Of a stretch of DNA of 13,996 bases, positions 12,055 to 13,996 are shown piece by piece (positions within the stretch are counted from its first letter, which is position 1; each line of letters starts with the position of its first letter). The DNA is from Chloroflexi bacterium RBG_13_53_26 (GTDB lineage: Bacteria > Chloroflexota > Dehalococcoidia > UBA2247 > RBG-13-53-26), in contig MGMW01000060.1 in NCBI GenBank assembly GCA_001795035.1, positions 1 to 13,996 on the forward strand, given 5' to 3'. Under the pieces are notes generated by a model. It was not told the origin of the DNA and made no database searches. It was given only the letters and a program-made list of their open reading frames with translations. Made by a program: the position numbers and the translations under genes.

Positions 12055-13996
12055 TTGCCCACTCCAGGTGTCGAGGCGTTAGCAAAGATCCTTGAGCTGG
12101 AACAGGCTAATGGCTATGGTGATGTGGCAGTGATTGGGGGGCTGGATGCTTACCTTCGCAGGCATTTGAACATAGCTGAAGACAGAGGAATATCTTTGTT
12201 TCTAACCCAGGTTTGCCCTCCTGATTTCCGTTATGCTGATCTAACCAGGAATGAACGCAGGGCATGGGTGAGAAGAGTACATCAGTATCTGGATGAAGTC
12301 TCGATTGGCAAACAGTCTCCTGCCGGGGTTCCCGTCGTTGCAGGGGCAGAGGCAATAGTCAAACGGCCTCCTGCCGAGGTTTCCAGTCCGATAGGGGCAG
12401 AGACTATCTCGGATGGTGCACTGGACTCTCCCATTACCGTGCTCAATGGCGTTGGTTCCGCCACAGCAAAAAGATTTGCCAAGTTGGATGTCAGTACCAT
12501 CAGAGACCTGCTCTATTTCTTCCCACGACGCCATCTTGACTATGGCAACAAGAGAATGGTTTCAGGGCTGGAAGCAGGGTCAGAGCAAACCCTCATAGCG
12601 ACTGTTTGGGAGGCTCGACAGGTAACCTTGGGGAACAGACCTGGCACAGAGGCAATTGTTGGGGATGAAACAGGTAATGTGCGAGTGGTATGGTTCAATC
12701 AACCATATCTAGCCAAGAGCTTGCGAACCAATTCTCAGATAGTGCTCTCCGGGAGAGTCGGCTTCTTCAAAGGGCAGAAGGTATTCGAATCACCCGAGTG
12801 GGAGATTCTGGGGGCTGAGGATTTGGCTCACACCGGGTGTCTGGTTCCGGTCTATCCACTGACTGAAGGATTGTACCATCGTTCGGTGCGCAAGTTAGTA
12901 AGGCAGGTGGTGCTCCAATGGGCGCCTCAGGTGGTGGATTTCCTGCCCCGGGAGGTGAGGGATCACTGCTCGCTGATGGGACTCTCCGAAGCCATATGGC
13001 AGGCCCACTGTCCCGATAATGAACAGACAAAGGAAGAAGCGAGGCGGAGGCTTGCCTTTGATGAGCTTTTCGTTATCCAGGTGGGAGTCTTTGCCAGAAG
13101 ACAGGAATGGCAAGAGAACCGAGCTGTTGCCTTGAGGACTGATAGCGACCTGCTGGACAGGTTCAAGAGCAGTTTGCCGTTTACTTTTACCCCATCCCAG
13201 CAAAGGGTTCTGGAGGAGATACTCTCAGATCTGGGGAAATCGAGACCTATGTGCCGCTTGCTTCAAGGTGAGGTCGGTAGCGGGAAGACTGTCATAGCGA
13301 CGACAGCGTTGCTGGTAGCGGCATCAAACGGGTATCAGGGAGCTCTCATGGTTCCTACCGAGGTTCTTGCAGAGCAACACTTCAACAGTATTTCCAGGCT
13401 GATATCAAGAATTGGGCTGCCAGAGGGTGGAGATGGGATTCTGATCATGTTTCCTTCCCTTCCCCCGTATCCCTTCACCATGGCTCTACTAACCGGCAGC
13501 CTTAGCCAGGGTGAAAAGCGCAGGCTACAGCAACTCATCAGGCAAGGTGAGGTACACTTAGTTATTGGTACTCACGCATTGATACAAAAAGGAGTGGAAT
13601 TCAAACAGTTGGGGTTGGCTGTAGTGGATGAACAGCATCGCTTCGGAGTGCTGCAACGCTCTGCCCTTCGACAAAAAGGGGCCACCCCGCATGTTCTGGT
13701 TATGACTGCCACGCCGATACCTCGAACACTGGCTTTGACGATCTATGGTGACCTCGATCTTTCAGTGATCGACCAACTCCCTCCGGGCAGAGTTGAGATT
13801 GAAACTAGGTGGCTTGGGCCCAGGCACAGAGAAGCAGCATATGCCTTTATCCGTCAGAAGATAACCGAGGGCAGGCAGGCTTTTGTTGTTTGTCCATTGG
13901 TAGAAGAATCCGAGGCCATTGAAGCGACGGCTGCTGTGGCTGAATATCAGCGTCTTTCGCAAGAGGTTTTCCCTGACCTTCGTCTCGGTTTGTTGC
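12055..13996 (+). CDS. recG: ATP-dependent DNA helicase RecG, 3'-truncated by the window edge
   Basis: RecG remodels stalled replication forks and Holliday junctions. The frame runs from TTG 12055 to the window end with no stop: 647 residues, so roughly the last fifth is missing. The start follows an in-frame TAG directly, and AGGGGG (12043-12048) lies six bases upstream, so it is well supported. Residues 1-85 are an extra N-terminal module (ELEQANGYGDVAVIGGLDAY). Residues 87-120 form a repeat-containing linker. The wedge domain begins near 127 with LNGVGSATAKRFAKL and LLYFFPRRHLDY. Helicase motifs are GEVGSGKT (405-412, Walker A), PTEVLAEQHF, VVDEQHRFG (523-531, DExH) and MTATPIPRTLA (550-560). 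An extra loop of about 20 residues occurs near 456-476. It begins 10 bases after degV, so it is likely co-transcribed. The family call is certain. Confidence 0.96.
   Translation, partial: MPTPGVEALAKILELEQANGYGDVAVIGGLDAYLRRHLNIAEDRGISLFLTQVCPPDFRYADLTRNERRAWVRRVHQYLDEVSIGKQSPAGVPVVAGAEAIVKRPPAEVSSPIGAETISDGALDSPITVLNGVGSATAKRFAKLDVSTIRDLLYFFPRRHLDYGNKRMVSGLEAGSEQTLIATVWEARQVTLGNRPGTEAIVGDETGNVRVVWFNQPYLAKSLRTNSQIVLSGRVGFFKGQKVFESPEWEILGAEDLAHTGCLVPVYPLTEGLYHRSVRKLVRQVVLQWAPQVVDFLPREVRDHCSLMGLSEAIWQAHCPDNEQTKEEARRRLAFDELFVIQVGVFARRQEWQENRAVALRTDSDLLDRFKSSLPFTFTPSQQRVLEEILSDLGKSRPMCRLLQGEVGSGKTVIATTALLVAASNGYQGALMVPTEVLAEQHFNSISRLISRIGLPEGGDGILIMFPSLPPYPFTMALLTGSLSQGEKRRLQQLIRQGEVHLVIGTHALIQKGVEFKQLGLAVVDEQHRFGVLQRSALRQKGATPHVLVMTATPIPRTLALTIYGDLDLSVIDQLPPGRVEIETRWLGPRHREAAYAFIRQKITEGRQAFVVCPLVEESEAIEATAAVAEYQRLSQEVFPDLRLGLL
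12313..12414 (+). repeat. 51-base imperfect tandem repeat in recG
   Basis: Two 51-base units lie head to tail, 12313-12363 and 12364-12414. Each encodes 17 residues of the pattern P-A-x-V-x-x-x-x-G-A-E-x-I (QSPAGVPVV..., then RPPAEVSSP...). Shared blocks include CCTCCTGCCG/TCTCCTGCCG and the exact AGGGGCAGAG. They fall in the Pro/Ala-rich linker between the extra N-terminal module and the wedge domain, a place where length can vary freely. Confidence 0.6.

Noticed and set aside
1..13996. CRISPR array, insertion sequence, phage or defence genes
   Set aside because: No regularly spaced direct repeats with spacers, no transposase or integrase motifs and no terminal inverted repeats were seen.

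Overview
The window carries bacterial genes of moderate G+C content. It is most likely from a Chloroflexota (Dehalococcoidia-like) genome. That placement is inference: it rests on the RecG with a long extra N-terminal module, the ArgH that starts without the usual LWGGRF-type motif, and the B12-type radical SAM tail. No rRNA, tRNA, CRISPR array, insertion sequence or phage gene was found. Almost everything is recognisable housekeeping metabolism, and I see no convincing new defence or mobile system.

Layout. Positions 1-489 hold the C-terminal end of a radical SAM protein. Positions 490-1117 are a gap of about 630 bases with a near-consensus sigma-70-type promoter (812-839) and a short, stop-interrupted frame that may be a gene remnant. 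Positions 1118-2626 encode a protein made almost wholly of TPR repeats, with visible internal DNA duplications. Two hairpins and a promoter with a perfect TATAAT box lead into an arginine cluster on the + strand: argJ (2892-4109), argB (4297-5076), argD (5095-6279), argG (6322-7530) and argH (7588-8967). The small ribosomal gene rpmB (bL28, 9013-9198) lies on the - strand, convergent with argH. A second + strand group follows: fakA/yloV (9296-10960), a degV-family fatty-acid-binding protein (11091-12044) and recG (12055 to the window edge, truncated).

How the genes work together. ArgJ makes N-acetylglutamate and recycles the acetyl group by releasing ornithine. ArgB and ArgD carry out the phosphorylation and transamination steps. 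ArgG and ArgH turn citrulline plus aspartate into arginine plus fumarate. The intervening argC and the carbamoyltransferase argF are not in the window and must lie elsewhere if the pathway is complete. FakA and the DegV-family protein look like a matched kinase and carrier pair that activates fatty acids as acyl phosphates. The order rpmB (divergent) - fakA - ... - recG recalls the Bacillus arrangement rpmB / yloU-yloV-...-recG, but yloU is absent and degV sits where the serine dehydratase genes are in Bacillus.

The points most worth a second look are the likely leaderless argJ transcript, the strong promoter and interrupted frame in the 490-1117 gap, the duplicated TPR gene, the arginine kinase without an arginine-sensing N-terminal helix, the basic C-terminal tail on the DegV protein, and a 17-residue tandem repeat in the RecG linker.
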